A DNA stretch of 64,000 nt from Solibacter sp039934035 (GCA_039934035.1 JBDTMZ010000059.1:1-64000), one strand, 5' to 3'. Positions 8,324 through 16,007 are shown, counted from the first letter of the stretch. A program made the numbers and translations. Notes: generated by a model not told the origin, from the sequence alone.

Positions 8324-8650
8324 ATGCGGCAGATGATTACATTTGGAACTCTGCTGGCTTGTAGCATCACATTCGGCGTGACCCTTCATGCAAGTGTCAT
8401 CTACAATAACCTGACACCGAATGACCTGATCGCCGTTGCCAGCCGCCCGGACTCGCCGGGTATCTTTGAGATCGAAGCGGCAGACGATTTTATGCGCGCC
8501 GGCACGGATATCGTGGGAGGCGCCCCCGCGCCCACTTTCAATCTTGCCTTTTCGCTCGCAGGCGCCGTCGTCCCCGAGCCGACCCCCGGCCAGTTAGTGC
8601 TTTCCGGTTTGGCGCTGACAGTCCTCGGCTTGATCCGCCGCACACGCTGA
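8324..8650 (+). CDS. Short PEP-CTERM protein
   Basis: A 108-residue secreted protein. It has an N-terminal signal (ITFGTLLACSITFGVTLHAS) and a C-terminal PEP-CTERM sorting tail: the VPEPTPGQ motif, a hydrophobic segment (LVLSGLALTVLGL) and the basic end IRRTR. Such tails are recognised by an exosortase at the cell envelope. The middle is unusually short. The FEIEAADDF motif, often the start of a beta-sandwich domain in secreted PEP-CTERM proteins, is followed almost at once by the linker before the tail. This suggests an internal deletion or a minimal variant. Confidence 0.75.
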   Translation: MRQMITFGTLLACSITFGVTLHASVIYNNLTPNDLIAVASRPDSPGIFEIEAADDFMRAGTDIVGGAPAPTFNLAFSLAGAVVPEPTPGQLVLSGLALTVLGLIRRTR

Positions 8651-8707
8651 GCACCCCGTTCGTGCTCCCTCTCCCGCGTGCCTTGCCAGCAGTGTAAAGT
8701 ACCTGGG

Positions 8708-9898
8708 GTGCGAGCCCTCTTCTTCAGCTTGCCTCTGCACGGGCACACCAACCCTTCCCTGCCCCTCGTGCGGGAGCTGATTGCGCACGGCGACGAGGTG
8801 ATCTACTACTCCAATGCCCACTTGGCGGAGCGCATCGAACAGGCCGGCGCGCAATACCGCCCGTATCGCCAGTCAGGGCTCGCAGACCTGAAGGGTCTGC
8901 CCGAACGCATGGAGCAAATCACGGTCCTGCTCATGCAAGCTACGCTCGAGAGTCTGGACAGGCAGCTCGCCGAATGGCGCGACGCCCGGCCCGATTACCT
9001 CATTGCGGATTCGGTCGCGCCCTGGGGTCACTGGGCCGCTAAACTGCTGGCACTGCCGTTGGTCACTTCCGTGCCCACGCTCGCGCTCAACCGCCGGGTG
9101 CTGTCCTACGGCATTGCGCGCGGAGTACGTCCGCGCAGCGCCTCCCTATTCTTCGCCAAATTGCGCTGCCTGGTGCAGGCGTCGAAGATCCGCGGCCTGG
9201 TCAAACGGCGGTACCGCGTGGACGGCCCCGGCGTGATCGGCTCGCTGTGCGGCCGCTCGCAACTAAATATCGTGTACACATCGCGCTACTTTCAACCCTG
9301 CGCCGGGAGCTTCGATGAGACGTTCCAGTTCGTCGGCCCGTCAGCCGCGGACCGCCGCGAGACCGTGCCATTCCCTTGGGAGCGCGTGGGCGAGGGAAAG
9401 CTCGTCTACATCTCCATGGGCACGCTGTTCAACAGTGACGTGGCGTTCTATCGCGCCTGCTTCGACGCGCTACGCGACGAACCGTGCCAGGTGGTTCTCT
9501 CTACCGGCGCCAACGTCGCCATCGAGTCGCTCGGTCCGCCGCCCGCCAACTTCATCGTGCAGCCCTATGTGCCGCAGCTCGACGTGCTGGCGCGCGCCGG
9601 AGCTTTCGTCAGCCATGGCGGCATGAACTCCGTCAACGAAAGTCTCGCTCACTCCGTCCCGCTGCTCACCATTCCGCAAATGGGCGAACAACACATCAAC
9701 GGGAAGCGCGTCGAGGAACTCGGCGCAGGCCTGCTACTGCCGAATGCGAAGGCCACGCCGGAGCGCCTGCGCCATGCCGTGCGCAGGCTGTGGGCAGAGC
9801 CGCAATTCCGGGAGGGCGCCGCCCGTGTCCGTCAAAGTTTCGAAAGCGCCGGCGGCGCCGCCAGGGCCGCCCAATTGATCCGCGACTTCACCCGTTGA
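8708..9898 (+). CDS. UGT/MGT-family glycosyltransferase
   Basis: A ~396-residue GT1-type glycosyltransferase, GT-B fold. VRALFFSLPLHGHTNPSLPL is the N-terminal acceptor-domain start with the catalytic His region. The C-terminal donor domain contains KLVYISMGTLFNS, then NFIVQPYVPQLDVLARAGAF, VSHGGMNSVNESLAHSVPLL and PQMGEQHINGKRVEELGAG, the nucleotide-sugar signature of the macrolide/UDP-glucuronosyltransferase group. I start at GTG 8708 (VRALFF). A GTG at 8678 would add ten residues with two cysteines that do not fit the fold. The acceptor is unknown. Its 3' end overlaps the 3' end of the convergent ArsC-like gene by 11 bases. Confidence 0.88.
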   Translation: MRALFFSLPLHGHTNPSLPLVRELIAHGDEVIYYSNAHLAERIEQAGAQYRPYRQSGLADLKGLPERMEQITVLLMQATLESLDRQLAEWRDARPDYLIADSVAPWGHWAAKLLALPLVTSVPTLALNRRVLSYGIARGVRPRSASLFFAKLRCLVQASKIRGLVKRRYRVDGPGVIGSLCGRSQLNIVYTSRYFQPCAGSFDETFQFVGPSAADRRETVPFPWERVGEGKLVYISMGTLFNSDVAFYRACFDALRDEPCQVVLSTGANVAIESLGPPPANFIVQPYVPQLDVLARAGAFVSHGGMNSVNESLAHSVPLLTIPQMGEQHINGKRVEELGAGLLLPNAKATPERLRHAVRRLWAEPQFREGAARVRQSFESAGGAARAAQLIRDFTR

Positions 9899-10244
9899 GC
9901 ATCGCTTTCCACGAAGCTTCGTCGTGGCCCACACTGATGGTCTTGCCGCCGCGCACCAAAGGCAGGCGCAACAGCTTGGGCTCCTTCTCGATGCGCGCCA
10001 GCAGTTCGACATCGCTCATCTTGAGATATTTCAGCCCTGCATCGACGAACGCCTTACTCTCGCGATCCACCAGCCCGGCCAGCGTAAAACGCTCGATGAA
10101 ACGCCGGATCTCACCGGGCGACATGGGTTTCTGTTTCAGATCCACCATGTGGATGGTCACCTGCCGCTCTTTGAAAAAGCGCTCGGCGGCGCGCGTCTCC
10201 TGCGAGTTCTTGACGCCGAATATCTGTACGCTGGCCGCCGCCAT
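9888..10244 (-). CDS. ArsC/Spx-fold protein lacking redox residues
   Basis: A 118-residue protein of the ArsC/YffB/Spx thioredoxin-fold family: VQIFGVKNSQETRAAERFFK at the start, MVDLKQKPMSPGEIRRFIER in the middle and LRLPLVRGGKTISVG near the end with the cis-proline. The position of the catalytic cysteine holds Ser14 (codon TCG, not TGA), and the second cysteine position holds Thr17, while Arg18 is kept. It is therefore unlikely to be an arsenate reductase. It may be a binding or regulatory protein. Its ATG overlaps the TAA of the selenoprotein gene upstream (TAATG), which implies coupled translation and perhaps a complex of the two. Confidence 0.85.
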   Translation of the reverse strand: MAAASVQIFGVKNSQETRAAERFFKERQVTIHMVDLKQKPMSPGEIRRFIERFTLAGLVDRESKAFVDAGLKYLKMSDVELLARIEKEPKLLRLPLVRGGKTISVGHDEASWKAMLNG

Positions 10245-10570
10245 TATTTCTCGTAATTCGACACGTCGCTGCCCAAAACGATCCGCGCGCCATCCACCAG
10301 AATGGGGCGCTTGATCAGGTTCGGATGTTGCGACATCAGTTCCAGGGCTTCGGCCCTCGCGGGTGGTGAGATCTTCATGTTCCGCTCGCGGAATAACTCG
10401 TTGCGCGAATTCAGAAACTCCCGGTAATCGCGCTTTCCTATCAGCCGGTCGAGCTCCTCGACCGTCAGTCCTTTATTGAGATCGATCTCCTCAAACTGGA
10501 CGTTCTTCTCGCGAAGTGAACTCTTCGCGTTGCGGCAGGTGGTTCAAGAGGGCTTGAGATAGAGTTTCAT
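10244..10570 (-). CDS. Probable selenoprotein of the ArsC/Spx family (TGA at codon 9 read as selenocysteine)
   Basis: A 108-residue protein if TGA 10546-10544 is read as selenocysteine. It begins MKLYLKPS, then U, then TTCRNAKSSLREKNV. The TGA replaces the catalytic cysteine of the ArsC family C-x-x-C-R motif, leaving U9-x-x-C12-R13. After the TGA the frame stays open for 99 codons and keeps the family pattern: FEEIDLNKGLTVEELDRLIG, a helical middle, and NLIKRPILVDGARIVLG with cis-Pro89. A SECIS-like hairpin follows the TGA (10510-10529). It lies five bases after the ABC ATPase stop and its own stop overlaps the next ArsC-like start. ArsC-like selenoproteins have been reported in bacterial surveys. 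Alternatives are a nonsense mutation or a sequencing error in a TGC/TGT codon. The exact substrate is unknown. Confidence 0.82.
10510..10529 (-). promoter_or_regulatory. Bacterial-type SECIS hairpin
   Basis: On the mRNA a perfect 7-bp stem (CGCGAAG with CTTCGCG) closes the six-base loop AGUUCA. The stem begins 14 nt after the UGA and the loop spans nt 22-27 after it. Bacterial SECIS elements sit inside the coding region just after the UGA, with a short stem and a small apical loop carrying a G, often GU. All these properties are met. It is the decoding signal expected for SelB. Confidence 0.75.
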
Positions 10571-10575
10571 AACGG

Positions 10576-11343
10576 CTAGAGCCATTTTAGATCGGCCGAG
10601 CGTTCCCCTGTCAGATGGAGGAACAGCGGCTCCAGCGCATCGAACGTCCGGCCGTTGCATTCTACCGTGCCGTCATGGGCCAGCGCGCGAATATCGCCCT
10701 GCCAGACCAGTTTGCCGGGCTGGGTGACAATCGCCACCTCCTGGCAAACCCGCTCCACGGTTTCCAGCACATGGCTGGTGATGAACACCGTGCGCCCCTG
10801 TTCGGTGAAGCGCCGCAGCCACTGCTTCATCAACGAAACGCCGGCGGGGTCGATCGATTCGAACGGCTCGTCCAGGAACAACACGTCCGGCGCATGAATC
10901 ACGCTGGCCGCAAACGCCACGCGTTTCCGCATTCCGGTGGAATATTCCGAGAGTGTCTTCGAACTGTCGGTGAGTTCGAGCGCGGCCAGCAGTTCAGTGA
11001 CGCGTGCCCGCGTGGTCGCCTCGTCGAGGCCGAACATGCGCGCCACGAAGGCCAGGAACTCGTGCGCATAAAGCGGCTCGAACAGCCCGAGCGTCTCCGG
11101 CATCACGCCGATGCGGCGCTTGATGTCGGCGTTATCGGGCGTCATCCGCTGGCCCAGGATTTCGATCTCTCCCGACGTGACGTCCAGCAGGCCGGTCATG
11201 CAGCCGATGGTGGTGCTCTTGCCTGAGCCGTTGGGCCCCAGGAATCCGAACATCGTGCCTTTCGGCACGGTCAGCGAGAGCTTCTCGACGGCCAGTTTTG
11301 TGCCGTACTTCTTCACCAGATTGGTAATCCGAATCGCGTCCAT
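10576..11343 (-). CDS. ABC transporter ATP-binding protein
   Basis: A 255-residue ATPase of an ABC exporter of the ABC-2 type. Walker A is GPNGSGKST, the signature is LSEYSTGMRKRVAFA (STGMRKR replaces LSGGQ, as in many ABC-2 ATPases), and Walker B is DVLFLDEPFESID. The switch histidine is in FITSHVLE. The N-terminus MDAIRITNLVKKYGTKLAVE is complete and ATG 11343 is the clear start, four bases after the permease stop. It powers the permease encoded just upstream. The transported substrate is unknown. It belongs to a six-gene operon led by an ECF sigma factor and ending with two ArsC-fold genes. Confidence 0.93.
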   Translation of the reverse strand: MDAIRITNLVKKYGTKLAVEKLSLTVPKGTMFGFLGPNGSGKSTTIGCMTGLLDVTSGEIEILGQRMTPDNADIKRRIGVMPETLGLFEPLYAHEFLAFVARMFGLDEATTRARVTELLAALELTDSSKTLSEYSTGMRKRVAFAASVIHAPDVLFLDEPFESIDPAGVSLMKQWLRRFTEQGRTVFITSHVLETVERVCQEVAIVTQPGKLVWQGDIRALAHDGTVECNGRTFDALEPLFLHLTGERSADLKWL

Positions 11344-11346
11344 GGA

Positions 11347-12918
11347 TTAAAGTCTTCCTTCCACCACCGCCAGCAGATATTCGCGGCGGGAGACAAAAAT
11401 GGGGCCGGCCATGCGCAGCGACATCGCATAGAACGCAATGGCCAACGGGGGCAGCGCCAGGTAGGTCCACCAGGCTCGCGGCTCCACCACCCACGGCAGG
11501 AACTTGTACAGCAGGCGCGGCAAAAGCATCGCCGCCATCATCCCGCCGATCAGAACGAGATTCCCGCCCAACGAAAGGTCGTTACCGAAATTGCTGTTGT
11601 AGTTCCCCTTGCGCGGATTGTAGAGCGTCACCCAGAGTCCGAGCGCGTTGAGCACGAACAACCCGGTGAGTCCGGTGCAAAGCAGCATCACGGGCATCCG
11701 CGCATCGAACGGATAAGGCGAGAGCACCACCCAGGCGAGCAGCGCCACCGGGATGGCGCAAGCGCCGTAAGTCAGCGCGGCATAGCTCGCGGCGCGCAGC
11801 GTGGCCGCGGCGTCCACCGGGAACAGAAAGAAGCGGCGGAAGGCCCCGCCGACGTAGCCGAACTGGTTGACCGAGAACCGCGAGGTCCCAAGGAAGGTGC
11901 CCATGGGAACGGTCCCCAGGGCCGCGATGAACAGACTGTGCGGACCCATCTTGCGGCCCGATTGATAGGTCAGGAAACAGAGCAGCGGAAAGGCCATCAG
12001 AAAGAGCGTGCGCATGCGCGGATTGCGTGCGTAGAAGCGCAGCCAGTGCGCGACCAGGGGAGCCATGCGCGGGCCGTACCACGCGCCCACGCGCTCGAAC
12101 GCGCTTTCCCATTCCACTTTGACGTTGGCGGCTACGTGTGCCCGCGGCGGATGTTTCTCCAGCCAGACCAGCAGGCCGCCCAAGCCCAGAATCCAGATGG
12201 CGATGATGCCCAGGCCGTACACGCCCGCCGCATCGGGATGGATCATGGCGGCGGCGGCGCCAAAAGGCGGAGTGTAGCGCAGTGGCCGCATCAGCGCCGC
12301 GACCAACTCCGGCTTCTTGCCGAGCGACGGACCCACCACGGAGGGCAGGATGCCGAGCAGCATGATACCCAGCAGCAGGATGGGAGCGCCGCCTTTGCGC
12401 TGCATCAGTTGATCGATGAACTGGCCCACCACGCGCGCCAGCAGATAATTGGAAACGAAGAGCAGCAGCACGCCGAGGAAGCCGAACCAGAAGCTCCCTT
12501 GGCCCATTCCGTACAACCCGATTGCCAGGCCGAGTTCCAGCGCCAGGAACAGGAACCAGAAGGGATCGAGGATGCCGGTGAGGTGGCGCGCGAACCGGCG
12601 GTCCTGGGCATTCAGAGGATAGCGGCGCAATTCGCTGTCCGCGAACACGGCGCTCATGCCGAAGCCCAGAATGTTGGCCGCCAGCACGCCTTCCAGGAAG
12701 AGGGCGCCCAGCAGGGCCTGCGCGACCCTTTCGGCCTTCCCGCTGCGCACGGCAATCAGCGCCGCGCCGAAGCCGCCGCTGGCCAGCAGGGAGATCAGCA
12801 ACACCAGCAGCAGATAGCCCGCCAGGAACAAGGCGATCCGTCCATTGCGCGAGCGCGTCTTGGCCCAGAGCAGCCGGTAGCGCAGCCGGACGAGATGTCC
12901 GATCAGTACAGGGTTCAT
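11347..12918 (-). CDS. ABC-2 type permease (large integral membrane protein)
   Basis: A 523-residue polytopic inner-membrane protein with roughly twelve hydrophobic segments. They include IALFLAGYLLLVLLISLLAS near the N-terminus, LFLALELGLAIGLYG, ILLLGIMLLGILPSVVG and a last group near LVLIGGMMAAMLLPRLL. It is the membrane partner of the ATPase downstream. I start at ATG 12918 (MNPVLIGHLVRLRYRLLW), whose ATGA overlaps the stop of the preceding gene. A start at 12987 would lie deep in that gene. The half-transporter-sized, two-bundle layout is like large exporter permeases of unknown substrate found in Acidobacteria and Firmicutes. Confidence 0.82.
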   Translation of the reverse strand: MNPVLIGHLVRLRYRLLWAKTRSRNGRIALFLAGYLLLVLLISLLASGGFGAALIAVRSGKAERVAQALLGALFLEGVLAANILGFGMSAVFADSELRRYPLNAQDRRFARHLTGILDPFWFLFLALELGLAIGLYGMGQGSFWFGFLGVLLLFVSNYLLARVVGQFIDQLMQRKGGAPILLLGIMLLGILPSVVGPSLGKKPELVAALMRPLRYTPPFGAAAAMIHPDAAGVYGLGIIAIWILGLGGLLVWLEKHPPRAHVAANVKVEWESAFERVGAWYGPRMAPLVAHWLRFYARNPRMRTLFLMAFPLLCFLTYQSGRKMGPHSLFIAALGTVPMGTFLGTSRFSVNQFGYVGGAFRRFFLFPVDAAATLRAASYAALTYGACAIPVALLAWVVLSPYPFDARMPVMLLCTGLTGLFVLNALGLWVTLYNPRKGNYNSNFGNDLSLGGNLVLIGGMMAAMLLPRLLYKFLPWVVEPRAWWTYLALPPLAIAFYAMSLRMAGPIFVSRREYLLAVVEGRL

Positions 12919-13517
12919 AGTTTCGAATCCGTGGATTCCTGCATCGTGGCAAGTACCTTTTCCAAACGGTCGATCAGCGGCTGGCACTCCTTACGGAAGC
13001 GCACCCGGCGGATCCAGCGGCCAAATGCGAAGCCGAGAAAGGGCATGCCGAGAACCACCAAAGCATAAATCCAGGGGCGCTGGAAGCGGTGCCACTGACC
13101 GGCCACGATGACGATGCCGCCGGTCCAGAAGCCGGCCAGCGCGGTGAGAAACTGGCGCGAGCTAAAGGGATTCCGCTGCGCCATCAGCTGGGCAATGGCG
13201 CCCTCCACGAACTTCATGGAGGGGGAGGCGAAATCGAGGCGCGCGATGGCGCGCTGATTCCGCCAGTCCCAGATCATGAAATAGAGTGCGCTGAAATCGA
13301 GCAGGCACATGCCGAACATGGTCACGGGACGGTGGCGGAACACGCTGACGATGAAACATAGTTGGGTCGCGATGACCAGGATTTTGGCGAGCCCGATCAG
13401 GTCGTTGCGGCGCCCGTAGCGGCGGAAGGCATCCGTCAGCGCGGCTGCGTCGCGGCGCGGGAAGCAGTGCTGGTCCTGCTGCTGCCAGAGTTGTTGGAGG
13501 TCTTCAAATCCTGCCAT
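12915..13517 (-). CDS. Membrane protein of unknown function (sigma-factor operon partner)
   Basis: A 200-residue protein with an N-terminal soluble part (MAGFEDLQQLWQQQDQ) and about four hydrophobic segments (LIGLAKILVIATQLCFIVS, VTMFGMCLLDFSALYFMIW, FLTALAGFWTGGIVIVAG, IYALVVLGMPFLGFAFG). It ends in a basic, helical tail (ECQPLIDRLEKVLATM). Its start overlaps the ECF sigma gene by 14 bases, and its stop overlaps the permease start. This position after an ECF sigma gene suggests an anti-sigma or modulator role. I see no zinc-binding HxxxCxxC motif, so this is inference from context only. Confidence 0.75.
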   Translation of the reverse strand: MAGFEDLQQLWQQQDQHCFPRRDAAALTDAFRRYGRRNDLIGLAKILVIATQLCFIVSVFRHRPVTMFGMCLLDFSALYFMIWDWRNQRAIARLDFASPSMKFVEGAIAQLMAQRNPFSSRQFLTALAGFWTGGIVIVAGQWHRFQRPWIYALVVLGMPFLGFAFGRWIRRVRFRKECQPLIDRLEKVLATMQESTDSKL

Positions 13518-14010
13518 GGCATTCCTCGGTCAGGCGCTGTTCAATGGCCTGCTTGATGCGAGAGATCTTGACGCCGACATGGTTGACCGTCAACCCCGTA
13601 ACTTCGGCGATTTCCTTGTAACTCAACCCTTCCAGAAGCAGCGTGATGACCAGGCGCTCCTGGTCCGGCAACACCGCAATAGCGCGGTGCAGCGCCGCCA
13701 GTCGCTCCCGGTCTTCCATGGTTTGATGCGCCCCGGCGGCGGGGTCGACCATCTCCGGCAGGGCTTCGGAAGGGCGCCACTTGCGGCGATGCAACAGCGC
13801 GGTATTGACCGCGATGCGGTAGAGCCAGGTGCCCGCCTGCGCCTCGCCGCGAAACTTCGGCAGCGCGTTCCAGACGTTGCTCATGATCTCCTGAAAGAGA
13901 TCTTCCACTTCGCCGGCGGAATTCAGGTAGGCAAAGCAGAGGCGTTCGAGCGGTGCTTTATGCCGCTGGAACAATTCTTCGAAGATTCGTTTCCGCTCCG
14001 TCTGAGTCAT
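13504..14010 (-). CDS. ECF-type RNA polymerase sigma factor
   Basis: A 168-residue sigma-70 family factor of ECF type. Sigma-2 covers about residues 10-78 (LFQRHKAPLERLCFAYLNSA, VEDLFQEIMSNVWNALPKFR, GTWLYRIAVNTALLHRRK). Sigma-4 covers about residues 105-160 (ALHRAIAVLPDQERLVITLL, GLSYKEIAEVTGLTVNHVGV, KISRIKQAIEQRL). It is the first gene of the operon that contains the membrane protein, the ABC exporter and the two ArsC-fold genes, so it probably directs their transcription in response to an unknown signal. No gene lies close upstream (650-base gap), so the promoter should be just above 14010. Confidence 0.93.
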   Translation of the reverse strand: MTQTERKRIFEELFQRHKAPLERLCFAYLNSAGEVEDLFQEIMSNVWNALPKFRGEAQAGTWLYRIAVNTALLHRRKWRPSEALPEMVDPAAGAHQTMEDRERLAALHRAIAVLPDQERLVITLLLEGLSYKEIAEVTGLTVNHVGVKISRIKQAIEQRLTEECHGRI

Positions 14011-14667
14011 CGCTTCAACCTATTAGATACAGCTGCAAGCGATTTCTTACAAGGCCCCGGAAATTTCGCGCGCCGCCTGCCCCACAAATTGCCAGACGAT
14101 GCCGCACTGAGAGGGCGGCTTGACACGCCCGGCGTCGCACCGGCAACGGATGACTCGCAGGTTGGGCCGGAATCCTTGGCCCAGAGTACGGCGGCCCACA
14201 TCGCGACGGGTGAGTCCGGCATCGTGCGGAGGTTACTCCAGACCCCTCGGTAGTCCGGAGTACTGCGTTCCCAATGCCAGCGTCTGCGCCTCAGTGCGCA
14301 GGCCGGGCGGAGCCGAGTTAGTGGTTTCCCGGACGACGTCCGCCGCATGGTCTCCGGTCTCGACGATAATGGCAATCCCCCCGACACCCCCCGGCCGACG
14401 CGCTCACTCCGCTGGGACTGATCCAGACGTATGGTACCCATTATCCGTTCGCCATCGCCTATGGGGCCATCGGACTCGCTCGGAACACATACGGCGCGGC
14501 GAAGGCGCGCCGTGGTACAAGAGATGGAGAGGTCAAGCACCAGCCGCGCCACGCCGTTTTGGGGGCCATGTCCGGAAGTCCGGGCTGACGTTCCAGCCTT
14601 GCGGCCGACCCGTTTACGCTGGCAGCACCCGGTGCTCACGGACCGGCAATTCACACTAGGAACTCAC
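14011..14667. other. 657-base gap with no convincing gene
   Basis: All six frames are broken or give arginine/proline-rich shadow-like protein. Two short stretches look more coding-like but are not continuous with each other. One is on the minus strand around 14255-14380, including the phrase VETGDHAADVVRETTNSAPP, ending at a stop near 14252 and preceded by a stop. The other is on the plus strand around 14410-14580, including LGLIQTYGTHYPFAIAYGAI. The gap may hold a decayed gene, and should also hold the promoter of the sigma-factor operon. Confidence 0.35.
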
Positions 14668-15987
14668 ATGTTTGGACGTGGTAGTTGGGCCATCCTCGGG
14701 CTGGCAAAAGATTCGCTGGACGCCTTCAAAACCAGCCTGGAAGATCGCACGCTCATGCTGACGTCTTCGCAATTGGCGGCCGCCGCCATCATCCGGCATT
14801 TTCACGCCGAAACAGTGGGCATCAATCCCTTCCGCACTCCCCGCCTCGATGAGGACCATCCCCTGCTCGGCGCGCAGGAGGAGGAGCTCGCGCAGTTCGC
14901 GACCCTGCCGCCGGAGGAGTACGCCGGCGCTTCCCTGCCCCCCGAAATCCTCGCCGGCGAAGGGCATGCAGTGACCGCGCAGCCCTTCCTGCTGCACCAG
15001 GAACTGCCCTGGTTCGGCCTGTGGGCGGTCACCAACGAACTGAAGGACGTCGGCGACCTTGCCTCCATCAAGGAGCAGCGTGCCTACGTCCTGTTAGAGC
15101 GCCCCTACCGCTTCCTCCAGCCCACCGATAAGAATACGGTGGACGAGAACACGCCCGGCGTCACCGCCGCGGTGCGCAGGCAGATCCCCGTGCTGTTGGA
15201 TTTCCACGAAGGCCGGGTCTACGTCGAGAGCAGCAACAAGAAGGTGATCGCCATGATCATCGGCGCGCTGGGACGGCTGGGCGCCGGCATTCTTCCCGTG
15301 GCGTGGACGTACAACCGCCCCAACTGGCCCTCCACGATTCTCGATGGGCTTCACGAAAATACGCAATATCGCGCCGAGTTCAATGCCCGCGCCGAGGACG
15401 CCACCCGCTTCGGCCCCAACGAACTCGAGCGGCTCGAAGACCGTGAAATGGAGTCCATCGTGACTCGTTTCTTTTCGATGACGCAACTGCCCAGCGACCT
15501 GTGGGTCGGCATCGCCGGCCCCGCGCAAATCCGGCTTCACGACACCACACCGTCGATCCCCATCAAAACGCCGGCAACCGCCACCACGTTGCTTCAAATC
15601 ACCAGGCAGGCCACCATCTCGGGCGGCGCGCTCACCTGGCAGGAGAGAGGCTCGGTCACCACGGAGAAGGGCAACGAATTCAGCTTCCGCAAAGATCTTT
15701 TCTGCCTGGCGCTGAACGACCGCATCAACCTGACCGACGTCGGGGCCGCCATGCTGCGCGGTTTCGATCTCCCCACGTTCCGCAAAGATCTTCAGCGCGA
15801 AATCCGCAAGAGCGGACAGGTCCCTTCGATCGAGCAGTTCTGGAGCGGCTGGCTGCATGAAATGAGCAACGCGGTGCGAATTGCCGATGGCAGCTTCCGC
15901 GAACTTCTGGATATCGATGGGAAGGATGTCGCGGGCATCGCCCCCCTGCGCATTACGGTGAATTCGGAGACCGAAGTAGCCGCGTAA
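14668..15987 (+). CDS. Conserved-looking protein of unknown function
   Basis: A 439-residue soluble protein, not recognised. ATG 14668 follows AGGA at a good distance. A longer reading from 14431 would add ~79 low-quality residues. The sequence starts FGRGSWAILGLAKDSLDAFK and shows an acidic N-terminal third, a beta-rich middle with LDFHEGRVYVESSNKKVIAM followed by IIGALGRLGAGILPVAW, and a helical C-terminus (TFRKDLQREIRKSGQVPSIE). No signal peptide or membrane segment is seen. The middle faintly recalls RdgC-type DNA-binding proteins, which also measure subtle strand-helix repeats, but I would not name it so. No operon partner is within 200 bases. Confidence 0.7.
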   Translation: MFGRGSWAILGLAKDSLDAFKTSLEDRTLMLTSSQLAAAAIIRHFHAETVGINPFRTPRLDEDHPLLGAQEEELAQFATLPPEEYAGASLPPEILAGEGHAVTAQPFLLHQELPWFGLWAVTNELKDVGDLASIKEQRAYVLLERPYRFLQPTDKNTVDENTPGVTAAVRRQIPVLLDFHEGRVYVESSNKKVIAMIIGALGRLGAGILPVAWTYNRPNWPSTILDGLHENTQYRAEFNARAEDATRFGPNELERLEDREMESIVTRFFSMTQLPSDLWVGIAGPAQIRLHDTTPSIPIKTPATATTLLQITRQATISGGALTWQERGSVTTEKGNEFSFRKDLFCLALNDRINLTDVGAAMLRGFDLPTFRKDLQREIRKSGQVPSIEQFWSGWLHEMSNAVRIADGSFRELLDIDGKDVAGIAPLRITVNSETEVAA

Positions 15988-15989
15988 CT

Positions 15990-16007
15990 CAATCCGAGAC
16001 GCGACCG
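15990..16007. repeat. Diverged copy of the CCGCGACCG repeat
   Basis: CAATCCGAGACGCGACCG just after the 439-residue gene matches the first 18 bases of the repeat at 25734-25766 with one difference. It then diverges. Probably a degraded copy of that dispersed family. Confidence 0.4.

Noticed and set aside
9888..10244. Second selenocysteine in the ArsC-like gene
   Set aside because: The catalytic position is TCG (Ser), not TGA, and no second SECIS hairpin is seen.
14007..14654. 215-codon minus-strand frame in the gap above the sigma gene
   Set aside because: Arginine/serine-rich with no domain. It would cover the sigma operon's promoter region and lacks a credible ribosome site.
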